Notes: a model not told the origin generated them from the letters alone. Positions 8,133-17,524 are shown, counted from the stretch's first letter. The stretch: DNA of 64,000 nucleotides from Reddybacter sp041277045 (GCA_041277045.1 JBGFSY010000001.1:248001-312000), one strand, 5' to 3'. Program-made: numbers and translations.

Positions 8133-9350
8133 CTACGTAGCGGAGTGACCCGACAACTTCACCTCAACATTATCTTCATCGCTCAAACCTGCGTAGTACT
8201 TACGCAAAACTTCCAGCACCTCTGGGCGAGAGAAGTTTTCCTCAACCTCACCACCTTCTGACAAAGCCTTGCGCAGCTTGGTACCCGACACGAGCACGCG
8301 GTCATCGGCACCGTGGGGGCAGGTGCGCATTGAAGCCATGGTCTCGCAGCGATTGCACCAGAAGGTCCAATCGATTTTCAGCGGCACGGTCTCCATCGCA
8401 TCTTTGGGAATGTCGTCAAAGATATGGTGGGCGTCGAAGGGCCCGTAGTAGTCGCCAACACCGGCGTGATCACGGCCGACAATCAAGTGAGTACAACCGT
8501 AGTTTTGACGGAACAAGGCGTGCAATAGCGCCTCGCGAGGGCCGGCGTAGCGCATGTCCAACGGATAGCCCGACTGCACAACGGTATTGTCGACAAAGTA
8601 ATCATTAATCAAGGTGCCAATCGCTTCCTGGCGTACTTCGGCGGGAATATCGCCCGGCTTCAACTTGCCCAGCAGCGAGTGAACCATCACGCCATCACAA
8701 ATTTCAATGGCAATTTTCGCCAGATATTCGTGGGAGCGGTGCATCGGATTGCGCGTTTGGAAAGCCGCAATAGTCGACCAGCCTTTGGCCTCAAACAGTT
8801 CACGAGTTTGCGTCGGTGTCATATAGACCCCTTCGTACTTACTCGGGAAATCGCCCTGAGAAAAGACCTCAACCTTGCCCGCCAGATTGACATCACCCTG
8901 GCTCATCACCATGGCAACACCGGGGTGATCGGGGTCAGTGGTGGTAAACACCTGCTGACACTCGTGGGCTTTATCAATGCTGTATTTTTCAGATATTGTC
9001 AGCACGCCCATCAGCTCATCGGTTTCACCGTCGACCAGGGCCACTTCGGCACCCAGCGCCAACTCATCGGCCTGCGCCTGATCGACTGACAAGGTGATGG
9101 GGATTGGCCAGAATAAACCGTTGGCCATGTGCATGTTGTCGCAAACGCCCTGCCAGTCTGCCTGGCCCATAAATCCGTCGAGTGGTGTAAAACCGCCGAT
9201 ACCAAGCATAATTAGATCGCCCACTTCGCGTGAGGCCAGTATCACTTTGGGTAGGCTTTCCGCCCGTGTCTTCGCCGCTGCCAGCGCTTCGCCTTCCAAC
9301 AATAGCGGTAGCAAGACATCACTGCCGTGGGGTTTAACAAGACCACTCAT
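8133..9350 (-). CDS. sat: Sulfate adenylyltransferase (ATP sulfurylase, homo-oligomeric Sat type)
   Basis: Makes adenylylsulfate from ATP and sulfate (or the reverse). The nucleotide-binding motifs are QTRNPMHRSHEYL at about residue 200 and GRDHAGVGDYYGP. A zinc-binding cluster CNRCETMASMRTCPHG lies near residue 345, as in Sat enzymes of sulfur-oxidising and sulfate-reducing microbes. No APS-kinase domain follows the roughly 405-residue core. The ATG at 9348-9350 (MSGLVKPHG) is preferred because GGAGAG precedes it; an ATG five codons upstream has no ribosome site. It stands alone: no cysDN, cysC, cysH or aprAB is beside it, so assimilatory or sulfur-oxidation use cannot be decided here. Confidence 0.95.
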   Translation of the reverse strand: MSGLVKPHGSDVLLPLLLEGEALAAAKTRAESLPKVILASREVGDLIMLGIGGFTPLDGFMGQADWQGVCDNMHMANGLFWPIPITLSVDQAQADELALGAEVALVDGETDELMGVLTISEKYSIDKAHECQQVFTTTDPDHPGVAMVMSQGDVNLAGKVEVFSQGDFPSKYEGVYMTPTQTRELFEAKGWSTIAAFQTRNPMHRSHEYLAKIAIEICDGVMVHSLLGKLKPGDIPAEVRQEAIGTLINDYFVDNTVVQSGYPLDMRYAGPREALLHALFRQNYGCTHLIVGRDHAGVGDYYGPFDAHHIFDDIPKDAMETVPLKIDWTFWCNRCETMASMRTCPHGADDRVLVSGTKLRKALSEGGEVEENFSRPEVLEVLRKYYAGLSDEDNVEVKLSGHSAT

Positions 9351-9518
9351 ACTTTCACTCTCCATTAGTTACTAAGTACTGCAATTTTATCACCCCATTG
9401 CGTACCGCAGGGGCGTAGAAACAGTTTCACACCGGCCGATAATGATCGCAGGCAGGGTCGTTCTAGGGTGTGCCATAATACCACCAACAATTAAAAAACC
9501 ATCAGCGGATCTTAGACC

Positions 9519-10655
9519 TTGCAACTATTACGATATTTCGGCTGGCCAACCCTACTTGGCCTCATCATCGCGGCTATCGTCACTGCTTTCTTTCCGCAAT
9601 TTGTTAGCAACAGTCCCTCGACAACAAAAAATCGCGCCGCGCAAATCATCATCCCGCGACCCACGGCAAACCTCGTCACCTCTTACGCCGCAGCCGTGCT
9701 CAAGGCTGCGCCCTCGGTGGTGAATATTTATACCCGCACTCGCTTCAGCCATCCGCTGGCTGACGACCCGGTTTTTCAACGTTTTATCGGTGGTAGTAAT
9801 ATACCGCAAAGACAGCGCATGGAGTCTTCCCTGGGCTCAGGGGTTATTGTCGACCAACGCGGCTTTATTCTCACCAACAACCATGTGGTCGCAGGTGCCG
9901 AAGAGATCGTCGCCCTACTTTACGATGGCCGCGAGGCCCGAGCCAGTGTTGTCGGCACGGATAAAGACTCCGACCTTGCGGTACTGAAAATAGATCTCGA
10001 CCAACTCACCGCCATCCCTCGCGCCAACGAAGACAGCGGAGCAAAGTCAGAAGTCGGCGATATTGTACTGGCCATCGGCAATCCCTTTGGCATAGGCCAG
10101 TCGGTTTCCCAGGGCATTATCAGCGCCACCGGGCGCAGCGGCCTGAGTTTAAATCGCTACGAAAACTACCTGCAAACCGACGCTGCGATCAACCCCGGCA
10201 ACTCGGGTGGCGCGCTGATCGACGCCTACGGCAATCTGGTCGGCATTAATTCCGCAACACTGAACGAAACCTCTTTTGTCGGCATCGGCTTTGCCATCCC
10301 TACGCAAATGGCGATTAAAGTGCTTGACGACATCATCACCCACGGCCGTGTCATTCGCGGTTGGCTGGGCGTCGAAGTCCAACAACTAGCCCCCCGAATC
10401 GCCACTCAGCTGGAACTGTCGCCCCCCTCGGCGCTCATTATCACTGCCGTACCCATTTATGGCCCCGCCTATAACAGCGGCCTGCAACCCGGTGACATCA
10501 TCACCCACATCAACGGTCAGGCGGTCAGCGATGGTTCCAGTGAAATCAACCTGATTGCCGATCTGGCACCGGGCGACCCCATAGAGCTACGGATTATTCG
10601 CAAGGATATCTGGTTGACGATTAAGGCGATCGCGGGCATTCGCCCAGAGAGTTAA
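9519..10655 (+). CDS. degS: Membrane-anchored trypsin-like protease with one PDZ domain (DegS/AlgW type)
   Basis: A 378-residue HtrA-family protease starting at a TTG. An N-terminal membrane anchor (residues about 8-26) is followed by the trypsin-like domain with catalytic His122 (TNNHVV), Asp152 (DSDLAVLKI) and Ser229 (NPGNSGGAL). A single PDZ domain at about 280-375 fits DegS/AlgW rather than two-PDZ DegP/DegQ. In relatives, DegS senses unfolded outer-membrane proteins through the PDZ domain and cuts the anti-sigma factor RseA. The gene is monocistronic between sat (divergent) and hisC (convergent). The family is firm; the DegS symbol is inferred from architecture. Confidence 0.9.
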   Translation: MQLLRYFGWPTLLGLIIAAIVTAFFPQFVSNSPSTTKNRAAQIIIPRPTANLVTSYAAAVLKAAPSVVNIYTRTRFSHPLADDPVFQRFIGGSNIPQRQRMESSLGSGVIVDQRGFILTNNHVVAGAEEIVALLYDGREARASVVGTDKDSDLAVLKIDLDQLTAIPRANEDSGAKSEVGDIVLAIGNPFGIGQSVSQGIISATGRSGLSLNRYENYLQTDAAINPGNSGGALIDAYGNLVGINSATLNETSFVGIGFAIPTQMAIKVLDDIITHGRVIRGWLGVEVQQLAPRIATQLELSPPSALIITAVPIYGPAYNSGLQPGDIITHINGQAVSDGSSEINLIADLAPGDPIELRIIRKDIWLTIKAIAGIRPES

Positions 10656-10683
10656 CGGGCTGTCAAAGAGCCTCCCACCGACT

Positions 10684-11745
10684 TCAGGCAATAATTTCTT
10701 CCAGTGCCGCGAGTAGCAAAGCAATTTGCTGGGGCGTGCCGACGGTAATACGCAAAAACTGCTCGATGCGCGCAGCACCGAAGTGGCGCACAATAATATT
10801 GCGCTCACGCAGGGCCGACATTAAAGACTCACCGCTGTAGTCAGGATGGCGCGCCAGAGCAAAGTTTGCAGCGGTGGGAATCACCTCAAAGTCCAGCTTT
10901 TCAAGCGCTTCAACCAGAGTCACACGACTGGTAATCACCGCCCCACAGGTCTGCTGGAAATAATCTTCGTCGGCGAAAGCGGCAACCCCCCCTGCAATGG
11001 CCAAACGGCTCACTGGATAGGAGTTAAAGCTGTTTTTAATACGTTCAAGGGCTTCGATAAGCTCCGGGTGGCCAATGGCAAAACCCAGCCTCAGGCCCGC
11101 CAGCGAGCGCGACTTCGACAGGGTTTGAATCACCAGTAAATTATCAAATTCTGCGACCAAAGCAATCGCACTCTCGCCACCAAAATCAATATAGGCCTCG
11201 TCGACACACACCACCGAATCGGGATTATGTCGCAGTAAAGAGGCAATTTTATCGAGAGACAAGAGACGCCCAGTCGGCGCATTGGGATTGGGGAAGATAA
11301 TCCCGCCATTGGGCACAAGATAGTCATCCACCGCGATTTCAAAGCTCTCGGTGAGCGGGATTTTGCGCGCTTCAATCTCGTACAAACCACAGTAAACCGG
11401 ATAAAAGCTGTAGGTAATATCGGGAAACAACAAGGGTTTGCCGTGGCGAAACAGACCATTAAAGGCGTGGGCCAGCACCTCGTCGGAACCATTGCCGACA
11501 AAGACCTGTTTAACGCCAACCTTGTGGTAGTCGGCAATCGCCTGCTTTAGCCGGTCGGCATTGGGTGGCGGATAGAGCCGCAGCTCATCACCCAGCTCGG
11601 CCTTAATGGCCTCGGCCACTTGCGGCGAGGGGCCGTAAGGGTTTTCATTGGTGTTGAGCTTGACCAGATTGTCGACACGGGGTTGTTCACCCGGCACATA
11701 GGGCTCGAGCTCACTGACAAAATCACTCCACAGGCGCCGGGTCAT
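10684..11745 (-). CDS. hisC: Histidinol-phosphate aminotransferase
   Basis: A 353-residue class I/II PLP aminotransferase that turns imidazole-acetol phosphate into L-histidinol phosphate. It has the N-terminal LNTNENPYGPSP substrate motif, the NPNAPTG motif, VDEAYIDFGG, and the PLP lysine in TLSKSRSLAGLRLG. It is the third gene of the murA-hisG-hisD-hisC group, 58 bp after hisD. The gene context (hisG, hisD) supports hisC over other related aminotransferases. Confidence 0.95.
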   Translation of the reverse strand: MTRRLWSDFVSELEPYVPGEQPRVDNLVKLNTNENPYGPSPQVAEAIKAELGDELRLYPPPNADRLKQAIADYHKVGVKQVFVGNGSDEVLAHAFNGLFRHGKPLLFPDITYSFYPVYCGLYEIEARKIPLTESFEIAVDDYLVPNGGIIFPNPNAPTGRLLSLDKIASLLRHNPDSVVCVDEAYIDFGGESAIALVAEFDNLLVIQTLSKSRSLAGLRLGFAIGHPELIEALERIKNSFNSYPVSRLAIAGGVAAFADEDYFQQTCGAVITSRVTLVEALEKLDFEVIPTAANFALARHPDYSGESLMSALRERNIIVRHFGAARIEQFLRITVGTPQQIALLLAALEEIIA

Positions 11746-11803
11746 AGTTTCACCACTTATTGACTAGTTAGCTTGAGTTAACACACGGGCCGAGCCCCAG
11801 CAA

Positions 11804-13105
11804 TTAACGCCGGTAGTCAGCGGAGCGCGCATGGGCTTCGAGGGATTCACAGCGCGCCAGCACGGCGGCGGTGTCGGCCAGTTTCGCCGCGCCCTCGGGA
11901 GAGCAGCCAATGATTGAGGTGCGCTTTTGAAAATCGTAAACACCCAGCGGCGATGAAAAGCGCGCCGTGGTCGAGGTCGGCAATACGTGATTGGGGCCAG
12001 CACAGTAGTCACCCAATGCCTCGGGCGTGTGGCGACCCAGAAACACCGCACCGGCATGGCGAATATCGTCGAGCATGGCCTCGGGCTCAGCCATGGATAA
12101 TTCCAAATGTTCCGGCGCAATACGATTGGAAATACGTACCGCCTCGTCGAGATCGGCAACTTTAATGAGGGCGCCGCGGCCATTAATCGAGGCCTTGATA
12201 ATCTCGCGCCGGGGCATTTCAGCCAGTAGCTTTTCCATACTCGCCAGCACCGCCTGCAGGAAGTCGGCATCGGGGCTGATTAAAATCGACTGCGCTTGCT
12301 CGTCGTGCTCGGCCTGAGAGAACAGGTCCATGGCGATCCAGTCGGGCGATGTTTGCCCATCACAGATCACCAAAATTTCCGAAGGCCCGGCGACCATATC
12401 CAGACCCACTTCGCCAAACACGGCTTTCTTCGCAGTAGCGACATAAATATTGCCGGGGCCGACCACCTTGTCGACCTTGGGAATAGTTTGCGTACCGTAG
12501 GCCAGCGCGGCAACGGCCTGGGCACCACCGACGGTAAACACGCGATCGACACCAGCAATGGCAGCAGCGGCCAACACAGCGGGGTTCAAATCGCCACCGG
12601 GGGCCGGCACCACCATAATAATTTCATCAACGCCGGCCACTTTCGCCGGCAGGGCATTCATCAACACCGAGGAGGGATAGCTCGCCTTACCACCGGGCAC
12701 ATAAATACCGACCCGCTGTAGCGGCGTAATTTTCTGCCCCAACACGGTGCCGTCGGCCTCTGTGTACTGCCAGGACACCTGCTTCTGGTGCTGGTGGTAA
12801 CTGCGAATGCGCTCGGCAGCCGTTTCTAAAGCCTCGCGCTGCTCTGCGGGTAAACCCACCAACGCTTGCTGCAAAGCGTCGCTGCCAATTTCCAAATCTT
12901 CAACAGCCTCAACTTCGCGTCGATCAAAGCGGCGTGTGTATTCAAGTACAGCCTTGTCGCCCTCGCTGCGTACGGCGGCGATAATCTCACTGACAACAGC
13001 AACAACATCGCCTTCAAACGCTGGCTGCCAGGCGAGTAATTGATCGAGGCGATCACCGAAAACATCATCGGCAGCATCCAGCATTAGCGGCTTGAGTTCA
13101 CTCAC
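11804..13105 (-). CDS. hisD: Histidinol dehydrogenase
   Basis: A 433-residue zinc enzyme that oxidises L-histidinol to L-histidine in two NAD-dependent steps. The sequence covers the family from RFDRREVEAVEDLEI through YVPGGKASYPSSVLMN, the GPGNIYVATAKK motif, AGPSEILVICD and the catalytic RIAPEHLEL region, ending with LPTSTTARFSSPLGVYDF. Its ATG overlaps the hisG stop by four bases (ATGA), so the two are translationally coupled. Confidence 0.97.
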   Translation of the reverse strand: MSELKPLMLDAADDVFGDRLDQLLAWQPAFEGDVVAVVSEIIAAVRSEGDKAVLEYTRRFDRREVEAVEDLEIGSDALQQALVGLPAEQREALETAAERIRSYHQHQKQVSWQYTEADGTVLGQKITPLQRVGIYVPGGKASYPSSVLMNALPAKVAGVDEIIMVVPAPGGDLNPAVLAAAAIAGVDRVFTVGGAQAVAALAYGTQTIPKVDKVVGPGNIYVATAKKAVFGEVGLDMVAGPSEILVICDGQTSPDWIAMDLFSQAEHDEQAQSILISPDADFLQAVLASMEKLLAEMPRREIIKASINGRGALIKVADLDEAVRISNRIAPEHLELSMAEPEAMLDDIRHAGAVFLGRHTPEALGDYCAGPNHVLPTSTTARFSSPLGVYDFQKRTSIIGCSPEGAAKLADTAAVLARCESLEAHARSADYRR

Positions 13106-13758
13106 GCGCTCGCCGCCTCACTTTCCGCCCGACTGGCCACCAGGGCCGAGAAATCCTCGAGCAAGGGCTGAATCAGTTGGTGTTTGATTTTCAGCGCGCC
13201 CTTGTTGACGATCAGCCGCGAGCTGACATCGCCAATTAATTCTCGCGGCTCAAGGCCATTGGCCTTCAAGGTATTGCCGGTGTCGACGATGTCGACAATC
13301 TCATCGCAGAGTTCAATCAAGGGCGCCAGCTCCATCGCTCCGTAGAGCTTAATGATGTCGGCCTGCAGACCTTTTTCAGCGTAATAGCGCCGCGCCACGT
13401 TAACGTATTTGGTGGCCACACGAATGCGGCCCGTCACCGGAACCGCACCGACCATGCCCGCCGTCATTAAACGACAGCGAGAAATGCCCAGATCAATGGG
13501 CTCGTAGTAACCGTCGTCACCGTTTTCTAGCAGAGTGTCCTTACCGGCGATACCGAGATCGGCCGCACCAAACTGCACATAAGTCGGCACATCGGTGCCG
13601 CGCAGTACCAACAAGCGGATATCGTCCCGATTGGTGGCAAACATCAACTTACGGCTGCTGGCAATGTCTTCACTGGGCACAATGCCCACTTCAGCCAGCA
13701 GTGGCAGGGTCTCTTTAAGAATGCGCCCTTTGGTGAGCGCGATCGTCAACTGACTCAT
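13102..13758 (-). CDS. hisG: ATP phosphoribosyltransferase, short form
   Basis: A 218-residue short-form HisG, the first enzyme of histidine synthesis (ATP plus PRPP). It opens with LTIALTKGRILKETLPLL and has the PRPP loop VDTGNTLKANGL near residue 160. It lacks the C-terminal regulatory domain of the roughly 300-residue E. coli type. Short-form HisG normally needs the regulatory partner HisZ, which is not in this window. It lies 59 bp after murA, an order known from Pseudomonas, and overlaps hisD. Confidence 0.96.
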   Translation of the reverse strand: MSQLTIALTKGRILKETLPLLAEVGIVPSEDIASSRKLMFATNRDDIRLLVLRGTDVPTYVQFGAADLGIAGKDTLLENGDDGYYEPIDLGISRCRLMTAGMVGAVPVTGRIRVATKYVNVARRYYAEKGLQADIIKLYGAMELAPLIELCDEIVDIVDTGNTLKANGLEPRELIGDVSSRLIVNKGALKIKHQLIQPLLEDFSALVASRAESEAASA

Positions 13759-13817
13759 GATTCAATCACTTCAATTAATAGACTCATACTTATCGTTTCA
13801 AGCGGGGCAAACCCACC

Positions 13818-15080
13818 TTAACTCGGTACTCGACGAATATTGGCGCCCAGCAACTGGAGTTTTTCTTCGATACATTCATACCCGCGATCGATGTGGTAGA
13901 TACGCTCGACCACTGTCTCACCCTGGGCAGCTAAACCGGCGATAATAAGACTCGCCGACGCTCTTAAATCAGAGGCCATAACCGGTGCACCGGTCAGTGT
14001 TTCAACACCGGTAACAATCGCGGTATTGCCCTCGAGAACAATGTGGGCACCCATACGGTTTAATTCATGGGTTTGGATCAGGCGGTTCTCAAAAATCGTT
14101 TCCGTCACCGTGCCGACGCCATCGGCAACCGCATTAACGGCTGTCAGCTGGGCCTGCATATCCGTGGGGAAACCGGGATAGGGCGCAGTGCGCAACTGCA
14201 CGGGTTTGGGGCGACGCCCTTCCATATCGAGTTCAATCCAGTCATCACCGGTAGTGATTTTGGCGCCCGTCTCTTCCAGCTTGAGCAATACGGACTCGAG
14301 AATACGGGGATCGGTGTCGCGCAACTTCACCTTGCCCCGCGTTGCAGCAGCAGCGGCCAAATAAGTCCCCGTCTCAATTCTATCGGGCATGATGCTGTAG
14401 CTGCCACCAGACAGACTGGGCACACCATTGATGGTAATGCTATCGGCTCCCGCGCCCTGAACATCAGCCCCTAAAGCATTTAAACAATTCGCTAGATCGA
14501 CAATCTCAGGCTCGCGGGCAGCATTTTCTATCACGGTTTTACCGTCTGCCAGGCTTGCCGCCATCATCAGGTTTTCCGTGGCGCCGACAGAAACGATGTC
14601 CATAAAGATATGCGCACCTTTCAGTCGCCCATCAACTTTAGCCTTGATATATCCACCATCAATGGTGATATCGGCACCCATCAATTCAAGTCCATGCAAA
14701 TGTAAATCGACGGGGCGACTACCGATGGCACAACCACCGGGAAAGGAGACTTCAGCCTCACCAAAACGGCTCAACAAAGGCCCTAGTACCAATATTGAGG
14801 CGCGCATGGTTTTCACCAGCTCGTAGGGCGCACTGCGTGTGTGCAAGCTACTGGCATCGACTTCGACACGCATTTTCTCATCGAGAATCACACTCACTCC
14901 CATACAACCGAGCAACTCGATCATGGTGGTAATGTCATTCAGGTGAGGCAGGTTCGATACAGTAACAGGCGCGTCAGCCAGTAGTGTTGCTGCCAATATG
15001 GGCAAGGCTGAATTCTTCGCGCCAGATATTCGAATTTCACCGGAGAGCGGCGTGCCCCCGGAAATAAGTAGTTTATCCAT
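13818..15080 (-). CDS. murA: UDP-N-acetylglucosamine 1-carboxyvinyltransferase
   Basis: A 420-residue EPSP-synthase-fold enzyme carrying out the first committed step of peptidoglycan synthesis (enolpyruvyl transfer from PEP to UDP-GlcNAc). Start at the ATG 15078-15080 (MDKLLISGG), with GGA seven bases before it; a TTG farther upstream is less likely. The fosfomycin-target cysteine is present at Cys117 (PGGCAIGSRPVDLHLHGL region), so fosfomycin sensitivity at this step would be expected. Part of the ibaG-murA-hisG-hisD-hisC run. Confidence 0.97.
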   Translation of the reverse strand: MDKLLISGGTPLSGEIRISGAKNSALPILAATLLADAPVTVSNLPHLNDITTMIELLGCMGVSVILDEKMRVEVDASSLHTRSAPYELVKTMRASILVLGPLLSRFGEAEVSFPGGCAIGSRPVDLHLHGLELMGADITIDGGYIKAKVDGRLKGAHIFMDIVSVGATENLMMAASLADGKTVIENAAREPEIVDLANCLNALGADVQGAGADSITINGVPSLSGGSYSIMPDRIETGTYLAAAAATRGKVKLRDTDPRILESVLLKLEETGAKITTGDDWIELDMEGRRPKPVQLRTAPYPGFPTDMQAQLTAVNAVADGVGTVTETIFENRLIQTHELNRMGAHIVLEGNTAIVTGVETLTGAPVMASDLRASASLIIAGLAAQGETVVERIYHIDRGYECIEEKLQLLGANIRRVPS

Positions 15081-15206
15081 ATCTATGTCCGTCAATACCA
15101 ACCAGCAAAACGGCAGAGTCGGTACTGCCAGCTTCGGGGCTGATTTTGCTAATACTTGCGTTTGATCGACCCGAGTTCAGTTGAGCTCGGGGCAGTACTT
15201 TACCGG

Positions 15207-15443
15207 TCAAGCAGCCTGCCATTCGGCGGGTGTACAGAGCTTCATATTCACCGCATGTACAGCACCGGAGGCAATCTGTTCGCTCAAGGCACCGTAAACT
15301 AATTGCTGGCGCTGCACGGGTCGCTTACCTTCAAAAATATCGCCAACAACAGTGACATTCAGGTGCGAGCCTTCACTCTCAACACTGATTTCACAGTCGA
15401 GCAGAGTAGCCTGCAATAAACCTTTTATTTCTTCAATATCCAT
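15207..15443 (-). CDS. ibaG: BolA-family protein IbaG/YrbA
   Basis: A 78-residue BolA-fold protein with the family core (LNVTVVGDIFEGKRPVQRQQ, shown in part) and the invariant HAVNMKLCTPAEW tail, which carries the histidine and cysteine positions used with monothiol glutaredoxins for Fe-S handling. It lies between mlaC and murA as in E. coli, starting three bases after the mlaC stop. The gap to murA is about 126 bp. Confidence 0.93.
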   Translation of the reverse strand: MDIEEIKGLLQATLLDCEISVESEGSHLNVTVVGDIFEGKRPVQRQQLVYGALSEQIASGAVHAVNMKLCTPAEWQAA

Positions 15444-15446
15444 GGA

Positions 15447-16133
15447 TTACCCGTTATTTGTTCCGCTATCCCAACTGGCAATCACTTTATCAATGTCACC
15501 ATCATTCTTTTGTGACGATTGCGTAAATTGCCCCCTGAAGGTTTTACCCAGATTAATGCCATTGATAATGACGTTAATCACTTTCCACTGCCCATTCTTT
15601 AAGCCCATGGTGTACTCCAGCGGATAAGTGGCCTCTTCGCCCACTATTTGCTGACGCACAGTGATCTTGCGCCTATCACCAATTTCTTCTGCGGGCAGTA
15701 GTACGATTTTCTCGCTGCTGTAGCTCAACAGTCCTCGGCCATAGGTTTCAACCAACCCTGAGCGAAAAGCTTCGGCAAATTGTGCTTTTTGTTCGGTACT
15801 GGCCACTTTGCCGTAGCCCCCCATGACCTTGAGTGCAATCCAGTCAAAATCGACAATTTTGCTAAGAATCCTGTCAACCTGGCCAACAAAGCAGTCGAAT
15901 TGCTGCTGCTTTACTGACTCTTCTGTACCGCTGTCTAACTCTGCGCGATGTCGATCAATCTCCGCCAGCACTTCATCCGTCACCACCCCTATTAGCTGAT
16001 AGGGCGAAAGTGCCGCTTCCTCAGCTGCCGCATCGGGCGCCATACAGCTTGCCTGTGCCTGAGCAGCAAACATCAAGCCCGCCCAGCAAAGGGCCATGAC
16101 TGTAAATTTTGTCTGTAACAATTTTGCCAACAT
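15447..16133 (-). CDS. mlaC: MlaC/Ttg2D-type phospholipid-binding periplasmic protein
   Basis: A 228-residue exported protein with a signal peptide (hydrophobic core about residues 9-24, cleavage near AQA-SC) and the MlaC fold pattern: VDFDWIALKVMGGYG, TYGRGLLSYS, and the terminal GQWKVINVIINGINLGKTFRGQF region (quoted in part). MlaC ferries phospholipids between the outer-membrane MlaA complex and the inner-membrane MlaFEDB transporter. Here it is followed directly by ibaG with no STAS-domain mlaB. No mlaF, mlaE or mlaD lies upstream, where about 330 bp of non-coding DNA leads to the divergent yrbG. The partners must be elsewhere or absent. Confidence 0.88.
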   Translation of the reverse strand: MLAKLLQTKFTVMALCWAGLMFAAQAQASCMAPDAAAEEAALSPYQLIGVVTDEVLAEIDRHRAELDSGTEESVKQQQFDCFVGQVDRILSKIVDFDWIALKVMGGYGKVASTEQKAQFAEAFRSGLVETYGRGLLSYSSEKIVLLPAEEIGDRRKITVRQQIVGEEATYPLEYTMGLKNGQWKVINVIINGINLGKTFRGQFTQSSQKNDGDIDKVIASWDSGTNNG

Positions 16134-16464
16134 AATTACTGCTTCCTGTTTTGTTGCACGCCTATCTAACTAACGCACCCTTCTTTTTACCCTGCTCAGT
16201 AGCGTTACGCAGGCTTCAACGACCGCTTTCAAAAGCAAGGTTCCCCCAAAAAAAACAAGCTCTACCAAAAGACAGCTTTTTTCTAAGCAAGTGCCACGTT
16301 CTGGCCTTAAAAAGTCGCAAACTGACTGACTTTTTCGGCCGCGCACTATACCATCCCCGACCTGCTTTTGCGACTTGAGGCCGCTGCCAAAACAGCGACA
16401 AACTCACCGGGTTTCGAAACAACAAACCAACCTTGACCACTGAAAAAAGGAAGACCAACGAGCA
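16134..16464. other. Non-coding interval where mlaFED is expected
   Basis: 331 bp between divergent mlaC and yrbG. No frame shows ABC-ATPase, permease or MCE-domain motifs, so I see no remnant of mlaF, mlaE or mlaD. It has homopolymer runs (an A8 tract near 16247) and an imperfect inverted repeat around 16312-16345. It must contain the promoters of both flanking genes, but no clear hexamers stand out. Confidence 0.6.
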
Positions 16465-17466
16465 ATGAATGAACTAGTGCCAGCTTATATGGCAATCATT
16501 GCCGGCCTTATTGGTCTGGTATGGGGCGCCGACCGCTTTGTTATCGGTGCTGCCAGCGCCGCGAAAAACTTTGGTATCTCACCCATGGTGATTGGCCTGA
16601 CCATCGTCTCTATTGGTACCTCTGCACCAGAGATCATCGTTTCCATCAACGCGGCACTGGAAGGTTCCGGCGCCCTGGCTGTGGGTAATGCACTGGGCAG
16701 TAATTTAGCCAATATTGGGCTGGTACTCGGTATCACCGCTTTAATTGCACCCCTGCCCGCTCAACGCCACCTGGTTTTTCAGGAGGGGCCTGTGCTGCTG
16801 TTCGTCACCGCCCTGGCGGGCTACTGCCTCTACGATAAAATACTGGGTCGCACTGAAAGTCTGGTAATGCTGGCCTTAATCCCGCTGCTGCTTTGGGTAA
16901 CGGTGAAATACAAGGTTCAACACCCCGACCCCGAAGAGGCCGCCGAGGTGGCTGAGGTGGAAGCCATCGCCACTACCTCCAACGCCGCCGCAGCAACGTG
17001 GTTTATCATTGGTCTGCTAGTGATGCTAGCAAGCTCTAAAATCCTTGTTTGGGGGGCGATCACAACAGCCGCTGAAATGGGCATTAGCGAACTAGTCATT
17101 GGCTTGACCGTTGTCGCCATCGGCACCAGCCTGCCCGAGCTTGCTGCCTCAGTGACCAGCGCCCTGCGCGGTCATCACGACATAGCCATCGGCAATATCT
17201 TTGGCTCCAACCTCTTCAACTTCCTCGCCGTAATGCCTATTGCCGGCGTCATTTCGCCCCTGCAACTAGACAGCGCGGTGTTTTATCGCGACTACCTGGC
17301 CGTTACGACCCTGACCCTGTTATTGCTCGGCTCCATCGCCCTGCATTATTTCAGACAAAGAAAACGTGAGGATAAAGCGGCGACCGTCCACCTCTCGCGA
17401 AAATTTGGCAGCGTCATGTTATTACTCTATGTCCTGTATTTCGTCGCTCTACTGCCGACCAGCTGA
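16465..17466 (+). CDS. yrbG: YrbG-type calcium/sodium exchanger (CaCA family)
   Basis: A 333-residue inner-membrane exchanger with about ten helices in two inverted halves. Each half carries the alpha-repeat signature: GLTIVSIGTSAPEI with GNALGSNLANIG in the first, GLTVVAIGTSLPEL with GNIFGSNLFNFL in the second. The acidic residues of these repeats bind the cation. A short charged loop (about residues 150-170) separates the halves. It starts the run into kdsD-kdsC-lpt, as in E. coli. Substrate (Ca2+ or Na+) is by family only. Confidence 0.93.
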   Translation: MNELVPAYMAIIAGLIGLVWGADRFVIGAASAAKNFGISPMVIGLTIVSIGTSAPEIIVSINAALEGSGALAVGNALGSNLANIGLVLGITALIAPLPAQRHLVFQEGPVLLFVTALAGYCLYDKILGRTESLVMLALIPLLLWVTVKYKVQHPDPEEAAEVAEVEAIATTSNAAAATWFIIGLLVMLASSKILVWGAITTAAEMGISELVIGLTVVAIGTSLPELAASVTSALRGHHDIAIGNIFGSNLFNFLAVMPIAGVISPLQLDSAVFYRDYLAVTTLTLLLLGSIALHYFRQRKREDKAATVHLSRKFGSVMLLLYVLYFVALLPTS

Positions 17467-17524
17467 CCTTAGCGTAATCGACCGCTATACTCCCGCCCTA
17501 GGACTAAATCAGGATACTGCATCG

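Noticed and set aside
16134..16464. A decayed mlaFED remnant
   Set aside because: No frame in the interval shows Walker, permease or MCE motifs, so there is no direct sign of decay; the genes are simply absent.
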